Part shown: positions 33,887-46,619 of the stretch, in pieces
How the letters are laid out: each line of letters begins with the position of its first letter
How positions within the stretch are numbered: the stretch's first letter is position 1
Assembly (NCBI GenBank): GCA_039707465.1
Contig: CM077646.1
Coordinates: 80,252,715 to 80,316,714 of the forward strand
Direction of reading: 5' to 3'
DNA from: Rhabdophis nuchalis
Lineage: Eukaryota; Chordata; Lepidosauria; Squamata; Natricidae
Length of the DNA stretch: 64,000 nt
The notes under the pieces: model-generated
Told to the model about the DNA's origin: nothing
Databases searched by the model: none
The model's input: the letters and a program-made list of their open reading frames with translations, nothing else
Program-made: the position numbers and the translations under genes

Positions 33887-34186
33887 TCTTCTAATTTAAT
33901 TTATTGATCAGCTCATAAAACTAACACACATATCTAAAATATTATACAACGTAATTCTTGGCTTGCTGTTTGGATGGTCTCTAGCGATGAGCCGATGGGC
34001 AGTAAGGGAAACAGTATGTCTCCTCCCTTTAATTGGGGCCTAATAATAACAGGTTGTTGTGAAACAATTACCTATACTAATATACCCTGTCTAAGCTGAT
34101 GTAATAGGGGAACTGGTTTGGCTTAAGTGTGAGGTTCCTCGCCTTGCATGCAACATAGCCCCGGTTCGAATCCCAGTAAGGGGTAT

Positions 34187-34232
34187 GGCCAGTGATGAGA
34201 GCTAATAAGCTCGAAATAGATCTATCCTGGTC
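34187..34232 (+). pseudogene. Hammerhead ribozyme with lost core C3
   Basis: Identical to the other copies except that one C is missing between ggccag and tgatga, which removes the invariant C3 of the core. The helices remain. It is expected to be inactive or strongly impaired. Confidence 0.8.
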
Positions 34233-34417
34233 TCTTCTAATTTAATTTATTGATCAGCTCATAAAACTAACACACATATCTAAAATATTATACAACGTAA
34301 TTCTTGGCCTGCTGTCTGGATGGTCTCTAGCGATGAGCCGATGGGCAGTAAGGGAAACAGTATGTCTCCTCCCTTTAATTGGGGCCTAATAATAACAGGT
34401 TGTTGTGAAACAATTAC

Positions 34418-34489
34418 ATATATATATGTAATTGATATACCATATATATATATATATATACACATACATATACATACATATACATACAT

Positions 34490-34528
<39 letters not shown>
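34418..34528 (+). repeat. (TA)n / (TACATA)n microsatellite
   Basis: Alternating TA runs with tacatacatata blocks. It closes the retrozyme-like array. Confidence 0.9.
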
Positions 34529-34529
<1 letters not shown>

Positions 34530-35799
34530 TATATCCATAATGAAAGACTTCAAGCATGCAATCCATTAACAGATTTTTTTTTTTTTTAATGCTCTAAAAA
34601 TGATTCCTTAAGACTTCTTGACAAAGGCAGAAAGGGTCAACTTGTTATTGAGCTATGGTAATTTTAATGATAATATAATAGATTTTATACCTCTGAAGGG
34701 CTTCAACTAAAAGATTTTGAGTGACTAACAAGTTTCCTTGGTAAGAGTAGCTTGGTGAAAGTCAATATAATATAAAATATTCCCCCACCTGAAAAATCAT
34801 TTTAAACTATAATTTTCTTGTGACTTGCTCTTTAAAAATCCCTAAAGAGTTCAGATATGTTATCTATGAAAGGCCTGAAATATTTTGTTCATCCAGAATA
34901 AATATTCTTATAATAAATTATGAGCCACAAATCTCATTTATTTAATAGGATATAAATGAACGATACCTAATGGCAGCTATGGGATTACAGTCTTCAAAAT
35001 GTCTTGGAAGTAAACATGACAGCTCAGCAGATGACCATAAGTACACATTCAGAATTACAATTCCACCAATTATTCAGCAAAATGACTTTATCAGTTCCCC
35101 AAACTGGACATACCTTTGACCAGTGTGTCTACTTAGGATTGTCCATCTATGGTAAGAGCCCAGTGTAGAGAAAGAAAAGAAAAAGATACAATTTAAAGAA
35201 AGCATCAAGTGCCTATATATGCCTGCACAAACTCCTTTTCAACCTCAGAACCAAACACTGCACATTCCTATGTAAATTAAAATGGATAAAAACAAAAAAA
35301 AACCAAGTGGTTTTCATGGAATTAAAACATGGTTTTGAAAGTCAATTGGCTAAACTACAAGCCTACAGAAAATTGAATGGAATACTAATGCTTCTGTGTC
35401 AGAAGCACCAAAATGCTTCCATGGTGAAAGGATTTGCCGGTGACATCACTGTTGCCTGGAAGATGCTCAGTTGGAGGCTCCTTTTGCATCCCCTTAAAAT
35501 TGCCTACCAAAATGGTATCCATTTATCTATTTGCAATCACCCACTTTCAAACCACCAGTTCGGTGGGAGCTGGACCTTATGACAAAAGCTCAACCCACCC
35601 CGTGACAGCAACAGGTCTTGAATGTGAGGCTGCCAATGGTCAATCCAGCGTTCTAATCTTGTGAGCCACCATGCAAAGAAAATTACTTTAAATGTAATGA
35701 AAATGTTGGAAAATTTCAGTGACAAAGAGGCTATGTTTAGAATTGGAAACTAATGCTATGAATATTAGTGTATTAAAAAATGCTGTGAAAATGTTGAAA

Positions 35800-35990
35800 A
35801 AGTGCATGCGCATGCCATGAAGATGATCTTCTGGTTTCTGGCATGCACATGCACACTGGCCACCTGGTCTTCTGGTACACATGTGTGCATGAAGACCAGC
35901 TGGCTGGTATACCTGCACACGCCAGAAATCAGAAGATCATTTTCCTGGTGCGTGCATGCGCACTGGGTGGCTGTTCTTCCAGCTTCCCGT
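35800..35990. repeat. Imperfect inverted repeat, MITE-like
   Basis: The stretch 'gatgatcttctggtttctgg' near 35822 pairs with 'ccagaaatcagaagatcatt' near 35921, with gcatgcgcatgc-type blocks at both ends. It looks like the interior of a non-autonomous DNA transposon. No target duplication was found. Confidence 0.5.
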
Positions 35991-36159
35991 GCATGAGCAC
36001 TTCCATTTTAGCACTCAATGACGAAAATGTTCACCAAAACTGCTGTAAATATTATTTGTTTTGCAGTGGCTGTGTGACTTGTTATGTGAATGAAGACTAC
36101 ATTTGTGTCTAAAATATGAAACAATGATATCAATTTTGCCTTATACAATCATGGTTTTT

Positions 36160-36440
36160 GAGTGAGGTATAAACCCAGTTTTGAGTGAGGTATAAACCCA
36201 GTTTTGAGAAGCAACTTAGAATTAAGGAGAAATTTCCTGACAGTAAGAACAATTAACCTCTGGAACAGCTTGCCTCCAGCAGTTGTGAATGCCCCAACCC
36301 TGGAAGTCTTTAAAAAGATGTTAGATAGCCATTTGTCTGAAATGGTATAAGGTTCCTGCCCATGCAGGGGGTTGGACTAGAAGACCTACAAGGTCCCTTC
36401 CAACTCTGCTATTGTATTGTATTATTGTATTGATGTATAG
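36160..36440 (+). mobile_element. CR1 LINE 3' end with (ATTGT)n tail
   Basis: The plus strand encodes, with a frameshift, INLWNSLPPAVVNAPTLEVF and KKMLDSHLSEMV, the CR1 ORF2 C-terminus. It is followed by 'gttggactagaagacctaca' and a short ATTGT tail. Just upstream a 23-bp unit (ttttgagtgaggtataaacccag in part) is duplicated in tandem at 36158-36204. A second scrap, 'ctaagatcccttccaactct', lies at 36650-36672. Confidence 0.8.
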
Positions 36441-37339
36441 GCATCTGAATCTAATAAAATAATCCTTTACTTCATGTAGTTCAGAAGTATTAAATGCAAT
36501 TATTTTTCTATTTATTCTGAAAAATAAAAGTGCTCATGTTCTTTAAGGCAAAAAAAATGTAATAATTTTGAACAAGTAAAGCATGAGTGACTTTTCTTTC
36601 ATATGCCCCTTGTCTCTCGATGAAGGGAGCTTTACTCAACCAGAAAGCCTCTAAGATCCCTTCCAACTCTTATTATTCAGAATTCCCGATTGGGCAGAAT
36701 TCCCGATTGGGCAGAAGATTTTATCCTACTGTAAACCTGATCTGAAGAGGTGGTCCCTTTACACCTGACTATTCAACATGATACAGCCAAACCATGGAAA
36801 GGTAGAATCAACATGCATTATCCTTGCTTAGTAAAGATGACAAAAAGCATAAACATTGAAAAGACCTCAGGTTATCATATAGCCTTTGATATCTTACCAT
36901 ATAAGTTAGTGTTCTGAAATATGTAGACTATAATTCATCTTTCTTGGCATTCAAATCAGTAACGTTTAATTCCACTTAATTATAAAATAGAGTCCACTCA
37001 TTATAAATCACTTTGACTGGTGTCTGTTTCAGATTAGCCCACCTGAACTAACAAAGGGTAATTTGCATTCTTTGGCTCCTATGATTAGTTTCCTGAAGGC
37101 CTGTAACACTTGAAGTTTGCATCACGCTTACATTGTTAGAAAACATTCCTCTAGTAATTATCCTAACTTATTCCATGCCCTTCAGTGTTATTCTTTCCAA
37201 GAAATGCAAAATTATAAAATCAAATGGAAAATGGAAATCATAGAAACTACCCCCCAAAAAACCCTACACAAATTCAACATTATTATGAGAAACTTCATAA
37301 GTTAAAAACTTACACATTTCAGAAGCTAAAATCCGAACA

Positions 37340-37510
37340 CCTTATTTTCGGAGAGGTCTTAACACTTTTGAGATGCAGGAGGTGGCGAGGGCGGTCAGCT
37401 CAAGGCTGCTACTGTGTTGCAATATTTTTGGGGAGGGCTTATTTTAGCGCATGTGCGTAAAAGCCTGATTGGGCTTATTATCTGGGGAGGTCTTATTTTC
37501 AGGAAGCAGG
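37340..37510. mobile_element. Mariner-like MITE fragment (family of 13169)
   Basis: Contains cttattttcggagaggtctt, ggggagggcttattttagcg and ggaggtcttattttcagga, as in the TA-flanked 1-kb element. Confidence 0.55.
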
Positions 37511-37519
37511 GTGCAGGCA

Positions 37520-37763
37520 ATCAACCATAACTGAACTCAAAATTTCCATAGGCAACAAAGTCAAGTGAGTTTTGCCCCATTTTACCAATTTTCTTGATAC
37601 AGTTGTTCAAGTGAATCTGGCTTCCCCAGTGACTTTGCTTGTCAGAAGATCACATGGCAAATCCATTGCACAGCATCTAAATGTTGATCATGTGACCATG
37701 GGGATGCTGTGACGGTCATAAGTGTGGAAAAAATGGCCATAAGTCACTTTTATTCAGTGCTAT

Positions 37764-37803
<40 letters not shown>

Positions 37804-38250
37804 GTTGAATTTATTGACCGCACCCTCTCCCCACAGGGACTCGGGGCGGTGCACAGGGAAATTAAAAGTGAAAAATATACAAAATACATACAAATTAAAA
37901 CAAATTAAACTCAAGCAATCCTGTGCTAAAATCCCATTAACTAAAAATACCCAATAAATATAGTATACATTTAAAAAACCCATAGACAGAGAGACTATCC
38001 TAGGCCGGCCAGGCGGAAAAGATGAGTCTTCAATTTCAGGCGGAAGGAGCGGAGGTCCGTGGTCGTTCTAATATCGGGGGGAAGGTCGTTCCAGAGGGCC
38101 GGGCCCGCCACAGAGAGAGCCCTTCCCCTGGGCGTCGTCCGCTGACAAAGTCTAGTGGACGGCACCCGGAGCAGTCCCTCTCTGTGGGAGCGAATCGGCC
38201 GTGAGGATGTAACTTCAAATGGTCACTAAATGAATGTAATAATTGCCTCA
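37520..38250 (+). mobile_element. TA-target MITE (family of 46144) split by an L2
   Basis: The left part includes 'gtgagttttgccccatttta', 'gactttgcttgtcagaagat' and ggccataagtcacttttattcagtg in part. The right part resumes at gtaacttcaaatggtcactaaatgaa (about 38209). Between them are an (AAT)n tract and an L2 3' fragment. Confidence 0.7.
37766..38210 (-). mobile_element. L2 LINE 3' fragment with (AAT)n tail
   Basis: The tail is (AAT)n at 37766-37803. The hairpin is 'ccctctccccacagggactc'. Minus-strand coding includes ERDCSGCRPLDFVSGRR in another frame of the ORF2 C-terminus. Same subfamily as 6690. Confidence 0.85.
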
Positions 38251-38399
38251 GGCTGACAGTCGGTCTTCTATTCTCCCCCCCCCCCCAATATGTGGCTTTC
38301 ACAGACATGCCTTATCAATCGGAAAGTCCACTGTTTTAAATATTCTGAACTTTATTGCTATTTAAAAAGTTCTTATTTGTTGAGCCTACAAATGTTACG

Positions 38400-38474
38400 C
38401 AGGGGTCTCCAACCTTTACAACTTTAAGTCTGAAGGACTTCAGCTCCCAGAATTCTCCAGCCAGCAAACCCCTG
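38400..38474. mobile_element. Short hAT-like MITE
   Basis: It begins caggggtctccaacct and ends gcaaacccctg. Flanking tgttac occurs on both sides, a partial target duplication. The centre is 'aggacttcagctcccagaat'. Confidence 0.6.
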
Positions 38475-41400
38475 TGTTACAGCCTTTCTCTTTTGTTTTA
38501 TTATTTGTTAAAAAAAATAAGCAGAGCAATAAGCAATAAGAAACACTTCATCTTAAATTGTTCTGGAGTCCAAGAAAAGAGAAGTATCTACCACCCTCAG
38601 TTCTTCATTGTCAAGCAGAGATTCACTAATCATGCCTTATGCTAAATAATTAATGAACAATAATGTTACCTAACATTGCTTTTGTCTTCTTAATATATAT
38701 CTTTAGACTTAGGTGTTTTTTTTAATTTCCCTTTTTCTTCTGCCCTTATGGGCTCTTGCAAATTTTCTTGATTTTCAGCTAAAGGGTGTCATGTTATTAA
38801 ATAGCTGTTTGGTTGGGGCTTTTAGTTTGCCAGTATATATCCAGGAGAAGCTGTGCCCAGGGTAACTCAGAGCTAAATACCTTTCCTTAAACCCCTGTGA
38901 ATTGAGAAATGTCTACCGCTTTGGAAATGCATTGCCCTCTTTAGCTGGGCTCAATAGAAATCCAAGTAAGAATTCTAAACTGTCAAAAAAAGGGGGAATT
39001 AATTTACTCAGGAGATTGCTTTTTTCAGGAATGTCAGGGCCTGTTAAGCTGGAAACAGCTAACCACTTTCACCTTGCTTAAGCCAAAACTGGGAAAGGTG
39101 AGAGGGAGAGGGAGCAGTGCACTTAGCAACTGACCCTTTAAAAAGATAATTTCATTCCTCTTGTCAGCAAGGATAATCACTCTGGATTTCTAAAGCACCA
39201 CAAAGCATTTTTAAAGTATTTCCTCTATCTTGCACTCAAAATGTCACCAAAGGAAAAGCATCCGACCATTCTGTCCCACTGATTTTTTTTCCTTCTTGTA
39301 GCAGCCATCAGTTGTGCTGGTTCAAGGAATTGCAAAGAAAGAAACGTTGACATGTGCGTTTAATCATGAAACACATATGGATATAGTCAAATGAGTCACT
39401 ACTACTTCCAAGGAGAGGAACAAGCATCACCAGGCTTGTAATCTGATTCCACTCCCCCAACAATGAGAGAAAGCAATCCTAATGATGACGTTCTTTGCAA
39501 CATTCCTGTTTTGAAAAATTAAGTGTTCAGATCACCTGTTTTCATAGGAAAATATAACACAAATCCTTTAATCCTGAAATGTGCGCAGTCCTGATTATGT
39601 ACACCATTGTGTTGTTGCAACATTTCTACTGATATGCAAACAAGAACAAGTCTATTCAAGCTTATCCTTGCTCCAAGAACTCCATTCAGACAACTGCTAG
39701 CATTTATCTACCTGGGGCTGCCTTTGAAGTTGGCCTGAAAATTGCAGCTGTTCCAGAGGGCAATAGTTGAAATGTTAAGAGAGAGGGCCTTTCAAAATTG
39801 CCTCCCTGGAGCCCAGAACCTAACTAGATACTTTCTTCCACTTCATCCAGCCAAATGTTAAGGTCACTTTCCAGCCTTTCTGTGTACTTTAAATGTTGGC
39901 CTTTTTAAAAACCAATTTTCATGTTACTTAGGCTCTTAAAAGTGGATTCACTCCAGAAATTATGTAATTCTTTTAATCAATATAACTCAACTGAAGATTA
40001 ATGAAGGGTAGATTAAAAAAAAAAGCAGTTATAAAATGCATAGAAGTTTTCTTTTTAATTCACCAATATGGATCTTATTTCTACTGCTCTGAGTTTAAAA
40101 TTTAAATTTTATTGGGGAATTGGGACCATTGGTCGGGATACAATGAAGTTAAGCATTAGAAGGACAGAATGAATTGAGGAAAGGTACACTCATGGTCTAA
40201 AATTTTGTATGATTATTTCTAGAGGTACAAGCTATTTCTGTATTTCTCTCATCGGAGCCTAAATTGTTAATCTATAGCTTAGAAAATTCACTAGTACAGC
40301 TGCAAAACTTTATCCAGTCCAACATCAACAGACCTTTGCCAACCTTTAAAATTATGCCAAATGTCCTCACAGGGCCTCCACTGGGATCGTTAGCATGAAA
40401 TAATTGGGAAAACTAAAGAAATTGAGCATCACCTAAAACAGTACTGAAAACTATTTCACTAACCCCTAAATATGAGAGTGCAAGTAAGGTTTATAGTTGC
40501 AAGAAATGCAATCATTTATTTATTAGAAACACATTTACACACCTCAGAATACTTCAGATTTAAACTATCTGATATATCACAAATGAAATATACAACAAGC
40601 AAACCTTCCTTCAGTCCCAGCCAAGTTCTTGATGACTTGGTGAACCCATCCATGAAGGTTTCTTGACAACACTGCAGATATGTGTACTTCCTAATTTAGC
40701 CTCTTTCCTATCTTGGAAGCGGTCTTCACCTGCTTTGCTTCCAAGTCGAAAGCTGGCTAACTACCACCACTTATTACAAAACGTCACGATCAATTGTAGC
40801 TTAATAAAGGTGCAATAGAAAAAGGGACAACTTTCCATTGTGACAGGCTTCTAACATCTTACATACTTATTTATTTATTTACATTTCACATGAGTATTAC
40901 CTTTTTGCCAAATTTATTTATATCCCTTTACTATTTTTTATAAATAACTCAAAACAGCAGCCATACCCAATATTCCTTCCTCCTTTCCCCCCAAAATAAT
41001 AACTCTGTGAGAAACCTTCTTGCTGGAGATTATACATAAAGGATTTTTAGTTTAAGTTGTAAAAGTAATTCCTCACAATTTTTTACCTTTTTAATTACTT
41101 TTAGCTTGTTCTCTAACTTTGATTTGAGCTCTTTGATTTGGTGCAGATCTCTATGGCTTAGGCTTAGGAATTTCCAGTGGCTCTCTTGGGCAGGATTAAA
41201 GATCCCAAACTGCCTGTGAAAAGTCGTCTCTTTTCAACATCTCTAAACATAAACTTCTAGTAATACTTAACATTATGCCATCATAATCAGTGGATGCTTC
41301 TTTCCAAAACTGGACAGAGTATAAATGATATCACAGCTTTCCTATTGCCATTGAAAAGAGAAGCAGAAGGATATGTAAAGTTGCTTTTACTAGCAGCCAA

Positions 41401-42916
41401 CTTGTATTTTATTACATTTTGTTCCAGCTTTGTCACAGATAATGTTTCAACTAGTCTGACTGGAAGCACCAATGCACGGTAAAGCACCAATCTATCCTAG
41501 GATACAGAACATGTATTAGGCAGTGTTTTCTTGAAAGGATTTAGGCTTGTATCCCAGCCCAGGTCAGAATCTGTTGGTTACCAAAGCCCTCAATTCTAGT
41601 GTTCCTTGATGCAGACATTATTTCTCTCATTAAGGCAGAATAAATACAGAGGGGGAAAAGCAAACATCTACTTCTTATATCAGTGTGGGTATGGTTTGCA
41701 GAAAGTATGGAGAAAATGTTGCTGATCTTCCACCAGTACTCATAATTGACCTTGCTGGCCAAGCTTGCTTAAAGATGTAGTTCTGGAGGGGCATGGTTTC
41801 CCCATTGTAGGAGATGACCAGGCTGAGCCTGAGGGATGGGTCAAATGCATCATGAGTCATGAGTCCCTGCATGCCCATAAGAGATCTAAGTCAGGCCCAC
41901 CTTGAATTCCGTTCTATTCTTAACTCCCATTAATTTCCCTTGACCATTACTAGCTCAGATTCTTGTAGAGAGCTTAAACTTACAATCTTTATACACATTT
42001 GAACTGCCCGATTTCCCTGGTGCTTGATGTCCCTGCTTGTTCCGAATAGAATTGACTGAATGACTAGTGAGAACTTTGACAGGGAGTGGATTTGTCAAGG
42101 GATGAGAGAATCACTGAGGATACTTGCTCAAGAGTCTTCTTTCTCAAAACCAAAGGTTGCTATCTTGTGAAAGTATTTCAACATACCTTCCACTGTATAA
42201 TGGAAGAGCCGGTTGCTCACTCCACTGGGAGTTTAATGATGACAATATGCAGAATAATCTCTTTTTCTTTCTCTTTCTCCATAGATATCTTCTTCTTCTG
42301 CATGTGTGCTTTAGGTCATGAGATGGCAGCTTCCCAACTTTAATGCTCAGCAGCCAGGAATTTAGCCTAGTTACTGTACAAATAAATGGATTTTATCTTT
42401 TGGCATCGGGCGCTTTTTTTCTTAACCTGAGTCAGGATATTATTTTAATGAAATCCAAACCCATAAGGACTCCCTCTGATTAGGATGGCAAGCATGACCA
42501 ATTAAGTTAGACCTGGCAATAAAACACATGAGAAATGCAAGCATGGAGGCTCTCTGAGTGACAGGAAAGGGAAAGGCAAGCCCAGCAATCTTTAGATCAC
42601 AAGCATGGTTTATTTTGGGCAACATCCATTATGATCTGATCTCACTTCTCATCTTATCACAGTGGGAACAGGAAGAGATCATTTCATGGCTCATTGTTAC
42701 AGAGAAGAAATGTAACAAAAGTCAAGCTCCTTAACAATCAGGGTTTCCTGTATGCTTTTGCAGATATGTGGCATGGGCATAATTGAATACGATAGTCAGC
42801 ATATTAAAATATTTTCATGCCAGAAAAGTGATATCAATTTGTCTGAAAATAATAAGTAGTGTAACTATAGAAGGAACTCCTTAGTGCTACAGTGGCTTTT
42901 CTTTTAATTACTCTAA
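38475..42916. other. Element-poor block of the large FBLN2 intron
   Basis: I see no LINE, SINE, MITE or microsatellite of note in about 4.4 kb, in contrast to the rest of the intron. No exon of FBLN2 was recognised. It could hold regulatory sequence, but nothing in it shows that directly. Confidence 0.4.
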
Positions 42917-42924
42917 CTGCAATC

Positions 42925-43102
42925 CAGACGTGATATTCTACTGGTTTTGGACCGATTCACCTGAACCAGTAGCAGAAATCGTGGGTGGCACCTCCCACTC
43001 ACCCAGCTCTACAGCATCCCATTTAGGCCCTTTTTTCGCCAAAGCGCATGTGTGGAGGTGGCGTGTGTGAGCCAATAGGAAGCTAAGTCAATACCACCCC
43101 TG
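42925..43102. mobile_element. hAT MITE, 178 bp
   Basis: Exact 8-bp flanks ctgcaatc at 42917-42924 and 43103-43110. The interior has 'ctgaaccagtagcagaaatc' and it ends taccacccctg. Same superfamily as 22001. Confidence 0.85.
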
Positions 43103-43196
43103 CTGCAATCTCGTTCTTGCATTTCTAGACCCAAAGGTGTTTTTACAAAAAGCAACTAGACTTCGTTTTTCCTTGAAGATATTTTCTTCTTTTCTT

Positions 43197-44335
43197 CAGG
43201 GGTCGGTCCTCTCGCCTCTCCTGTTCAACACATATATGAAGCCGCTGGGTGAGATCATCCGTGGTTTTGGGGTAGAGTACCATCTCTACGTTGATGACAC
43301 TCAGCTGTATATATCTACCCCAAACCACCCCAACGATGCCGTAGCGGTGATGTGCCAGTGCCTGGAAGCCGTACGGATCTGGATGGGAAGTAACGGACTC
43401 AGACTCAACCCGACCAAAACCGAGTGGCTATGGTTTCCGGCTGCCCGATTCAACCAGCTGACTCCATCGCTGGCCATAGGGGGCGAACATCTTGCCCCTG
43501 TGGATGGGGCGCGCAACTTGGGTGTCCTCCTAGATGCCCGGCTGTCCATGGAAGATCAAGTGACAGCCGTGGCCAGGAGGGCGTTTTACCAGGTTCGCCT
43601 GGTTCGCCAGTTGCGCCCCCTATTGGATCGGGACGCCCTTCGCACAGTCACTCATGCTCTCGTGACATCCCGACTGGACTATTGCAACTCTTTCTACATG
43701 GGGCTCCCCTTGAGGTGCACCCGGAGACTTCAGATGGTCCAGAACGCAGCCGCGCGGGCAATTCTGGGAACCTCCAGGTTTACCCACATAACACCGCTCT
43801 TGCGCGAGCTGCACTGGCTGCCTGTCGTCTTCCGGGTGCGCTTCAAGGTATTAGTCATCATTTTTAAAGCGCTCCATGGCTCGGGACCTAGCTATCTGCG
43901 GGATCGGATCCTGCCTCACACATCCTCACGACCGATTCGCTCCCACAGAGAGGGACTTCTCCGGGTGCCGTCCACTAGACTCTGTCAGCGGGCGACGCCC
44001 AGGGGAAGGGCTCTCTCTGTGGCGGGCCCAGCCCTCTGGAACGACCTTCCCCCCGACATTAGAACGACCACGGACTTCCGCTCCTTCCGTCTAAAATTAA
44101 AAACACATCTTTTCTGCTTGGCCGGCCTAGGGTAGTCTCTCTCTATGGGGTTTTAGTTACTTATAATTGGGAATTTTAGTATTTTAATGGGGCATTTTTT
44201 AGCACAGGTATATGTTTAATTTGTTTTTAATGTGTTTGTATATTTATTGTTTTAGTTTTCCCTGTGCACTGCTCCGAGTCCCTATCGGGAGAGGGAGCGG
44301 TCAACAAATTAAAATTATTCTTATTATTATTCTCC
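43197..44335 (+). mobile_element. L2 LINE 3' half with open ORF2 end
   Basis: The frame 43137..44135 encodes [19 protein letters not shown] through YVDD (YADD in the 6690 copy) to [19 protein letters not shown], then stop. The 3' UTR and hairpin (gctccgagtccctatcggg) follow, with a short ATT tail. It is 5'-truncated inside the reverse transcriptase, directly after a pyrimidine-rich ...cttcag. Apart from the truncation it is uninterrupted and very close to the 6690 copy, so both are fairly young. Confidence 0.9.
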
Positions 44336-44339
44336 TCCA

Positions 44340-46141
44340 AGAAGCTTCTCTAGTTCTGACTGAATGGTGGAGGATGAAAGGATTTACTGTATATTCCTTG
44401 CAGTCATCTGGTTGTTAGCACTCTTTCTTTTCAGTGGCCCTCGGGGTCACCTGAATTGTGCAACTGGATGTGCAACAATCAATGTTTCCAGCTTGTTAAG
44501 GCACCATCTATCTTCTGTTTACAACACAGTCCTTTCAGCATTTTCAAGAAAGTTCCACACTCATTTGCAGTAGTCAGGTGACCCTGAGGGCAGAGATAAA
44601 TCTCCAAGTGGGCTTAACAACTCTTAAAAATAGTGCAACCAGATGACCACAAGAAATGTAAATCCTTCCATTCTCTACCACTCAGTCAGAACTGAAGAAG
44701 CTTCTTGGATGAGAAGCAAAATGTCTTCAAGGAAAAACAAAGTCCAGTTGCCTTTTGGAAGAAACACTTTTGGGATAACCATGACCTGGATGACTAAGAA
44801 TCTCCCTAGACATGTCACTTCTAGAATTTCCATAAAATAGACTGATATAACATTGTATTAACTCTGTTTATGCATATAGGGTGGTCGCATCTGGCCAATT
44901 TTGCTATGAGAGCATAGCCTCGGTGTCCTTATGGCAACGGCTCACTGGAAGTACCCATTGATTGGGTGGAAACATTTATCACTCCTCTGTTTCAATTTCA
45001 TATTGTTAACATCATTGGTTCCTTTCAACACGTGACAGAGCTATCTACAGCAAGCAAATCTACAAAGATTGTCCTAAGAGATAGACTAATATCTGTATTA
45101 ATGCACAGAGGGATTTTACATAAACACTGCTCATTTAGCAAAGCCATTATTAACCAAGAATTTCTCTTTTAAAGCAGCAAGCAGCTTCGTTTTCAGGACA
45201 GGTCACGAACCAGTTCACATTGCTGTTTGACCGAATGTTACATAATATATGCAGACGTTACCAAGGTCAGTTGGGTCAAAATTTAAATAATATTAAATTT
45301 TGTCAGTAACAAATATGGATTAGACACTTACTTTGCATTACCCAAACACTTATGCACTTAATTTTTTCAATAAAGATAATAATTTGACATTTTCGTCAAA
45401 TATTTAAAGCCACTTGAATTCAAACTTTAATTTTCCTTTGTCAATGGCAAGTCAAATATATTTAATGAAGATATATGAATTAAAGTAAAGTAGATAGCAA
45501 TAGCATTTTTATGATATGTTAACATTTCATGATACTGTATGTTAACAATCCTGCAAAAGTATCTTCGTTTGTGAAAAGGCTACACCTGCTTGTTGTATTC
45601 ACAGTATGCTTTCGTTAAAAAGGGTGGGGAGAATTCCTGACATTTAGGGGTGGTTATGAACTCTTTGTAACTGGTAGAAGATGCTAATTTCTCATCACTG
45701 GCTGCCTCTATATCTCCATTGGAGGAGCATTCTTAAGATATCTTGTTTTGGGAGGCTCCAAAGCTAAAAAGTTGAAAAACTTTAATAATAATTATGCAAT
45801 AAAAGATAGCAAAATACTCACACTCCCTTCTTAATCAGCTCTAATATAAATTCAAAATTTAATAATAATTCAATATTATCCCAACCATGAATATTTCATC
45901 CAATTGTGGGGTTTTTTCCTTTAGGAGAAGAAAAACCCAAACTTTGTTTTTTCCCCATCAAATCAAATGGTTAAAAAGTCCAAATGTTAGATAACCTCTC
46001 AAAGAAAAAGAAAAAGAAAAAAATACGGTAAATTACAATACAGCTGACCAGCTATTTACTCCCTTTCACTAAAACTATGCATCATTATTCTACAAAGAGC
46101 TAAGAATTTTTTGTAATTCCTTGACTCTGCAAGTGTTAGAC
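44340..46141. other. Intron without recognisable elements
   Basis: AT-rich, no recognised element or exon. It lies 5' of the third splice site side of the large intron, close to the donor of the first coding exon. Confidence 0.4.
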
Positions 46142-46143
46142 TA

Positions 46144-46534
46144 CAGGTAGTCCTCAACATATGACCCCAATTGCCCCAAAATTAATGTTGCTAAGTCAGA
46201 CATTTGTTAAGTGAGCTTTGCCCCATTTACGACCTTTCTTGCCATAGTTGTTAAGTGAATCATTTCAGTTGTTAAATTAGTAACACGGTTGTTAAGTGAA
46301 TATGGCTTCCCCAATGACTTTGCTTGTCAGAAGGACACAAGATCACATGACTCCCAGACAATGTAGCCGTCATAGCTAAAAAAACCAGTCCCTAAGCATC
46401 TGAATTTTGATCACATGACCAAGAGGATGCTGCAGTGGATGTTAGTGTGAAAAATGGTCATAAGTCACTTTTTTCAGTGCTGTTGTAACTTTCAACGGTC
46501 ACTAAATGAAGTGTTGTAAGTTGAGGACTCTCTG
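46144..46534. mobile_element. Complete TA-target MITE, 391 bp
   Basis: Ends CAGGTAGTCCTCAAC and GTTGAGGACTCTCTG are inverted repeats (13 of 15) flanked by TA. This is the pattern of pogo/Tigger-like elements. The interior repeats 'gttgttaagtgaat' three times. Partial relatives are at 17385, 37520, 56862 and 63686. Confidence 0.85.
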
Positions 46535-46619
46535 TACATTTCATTACCGTAGCAAAAAGGCAGCAATCCTACTGTACTGTTTACTATGTAACATTAAGGC
46601 ACGGAAACCAACATCTTAC

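Larger units (their letters stand above)
33704..34417 (+). mobile_element. Retrozyme-like repeat, plus-strand tandem (two units)
   Basis: Units carry tRNA-like heads and hammerheads at 33840 and 34187. The distance between equivalent cleavage sites is 346 bp. Sequence differs from the left-hand copies at several shared sites (for example gatgagccgatgggcag against gatgagtcgaaaggcag), so two monomer subfamilies meet around the PLE. Confidence 0.82.

Noticed and set aside
31754..34417. CRISPR-like array
   Set aside because: Repeat units are 345 bp and contiguous, not short repeats with unique spacers, and the DNA is vertebrate.
43137..43200. Pyrimidine tract plus CAG before the 43197 L2 as a splice acceptor
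   Set aside because: It is on the strand opposite FBLN2 and coincides with the L2 truncation point; no other exon on that strand supports it.
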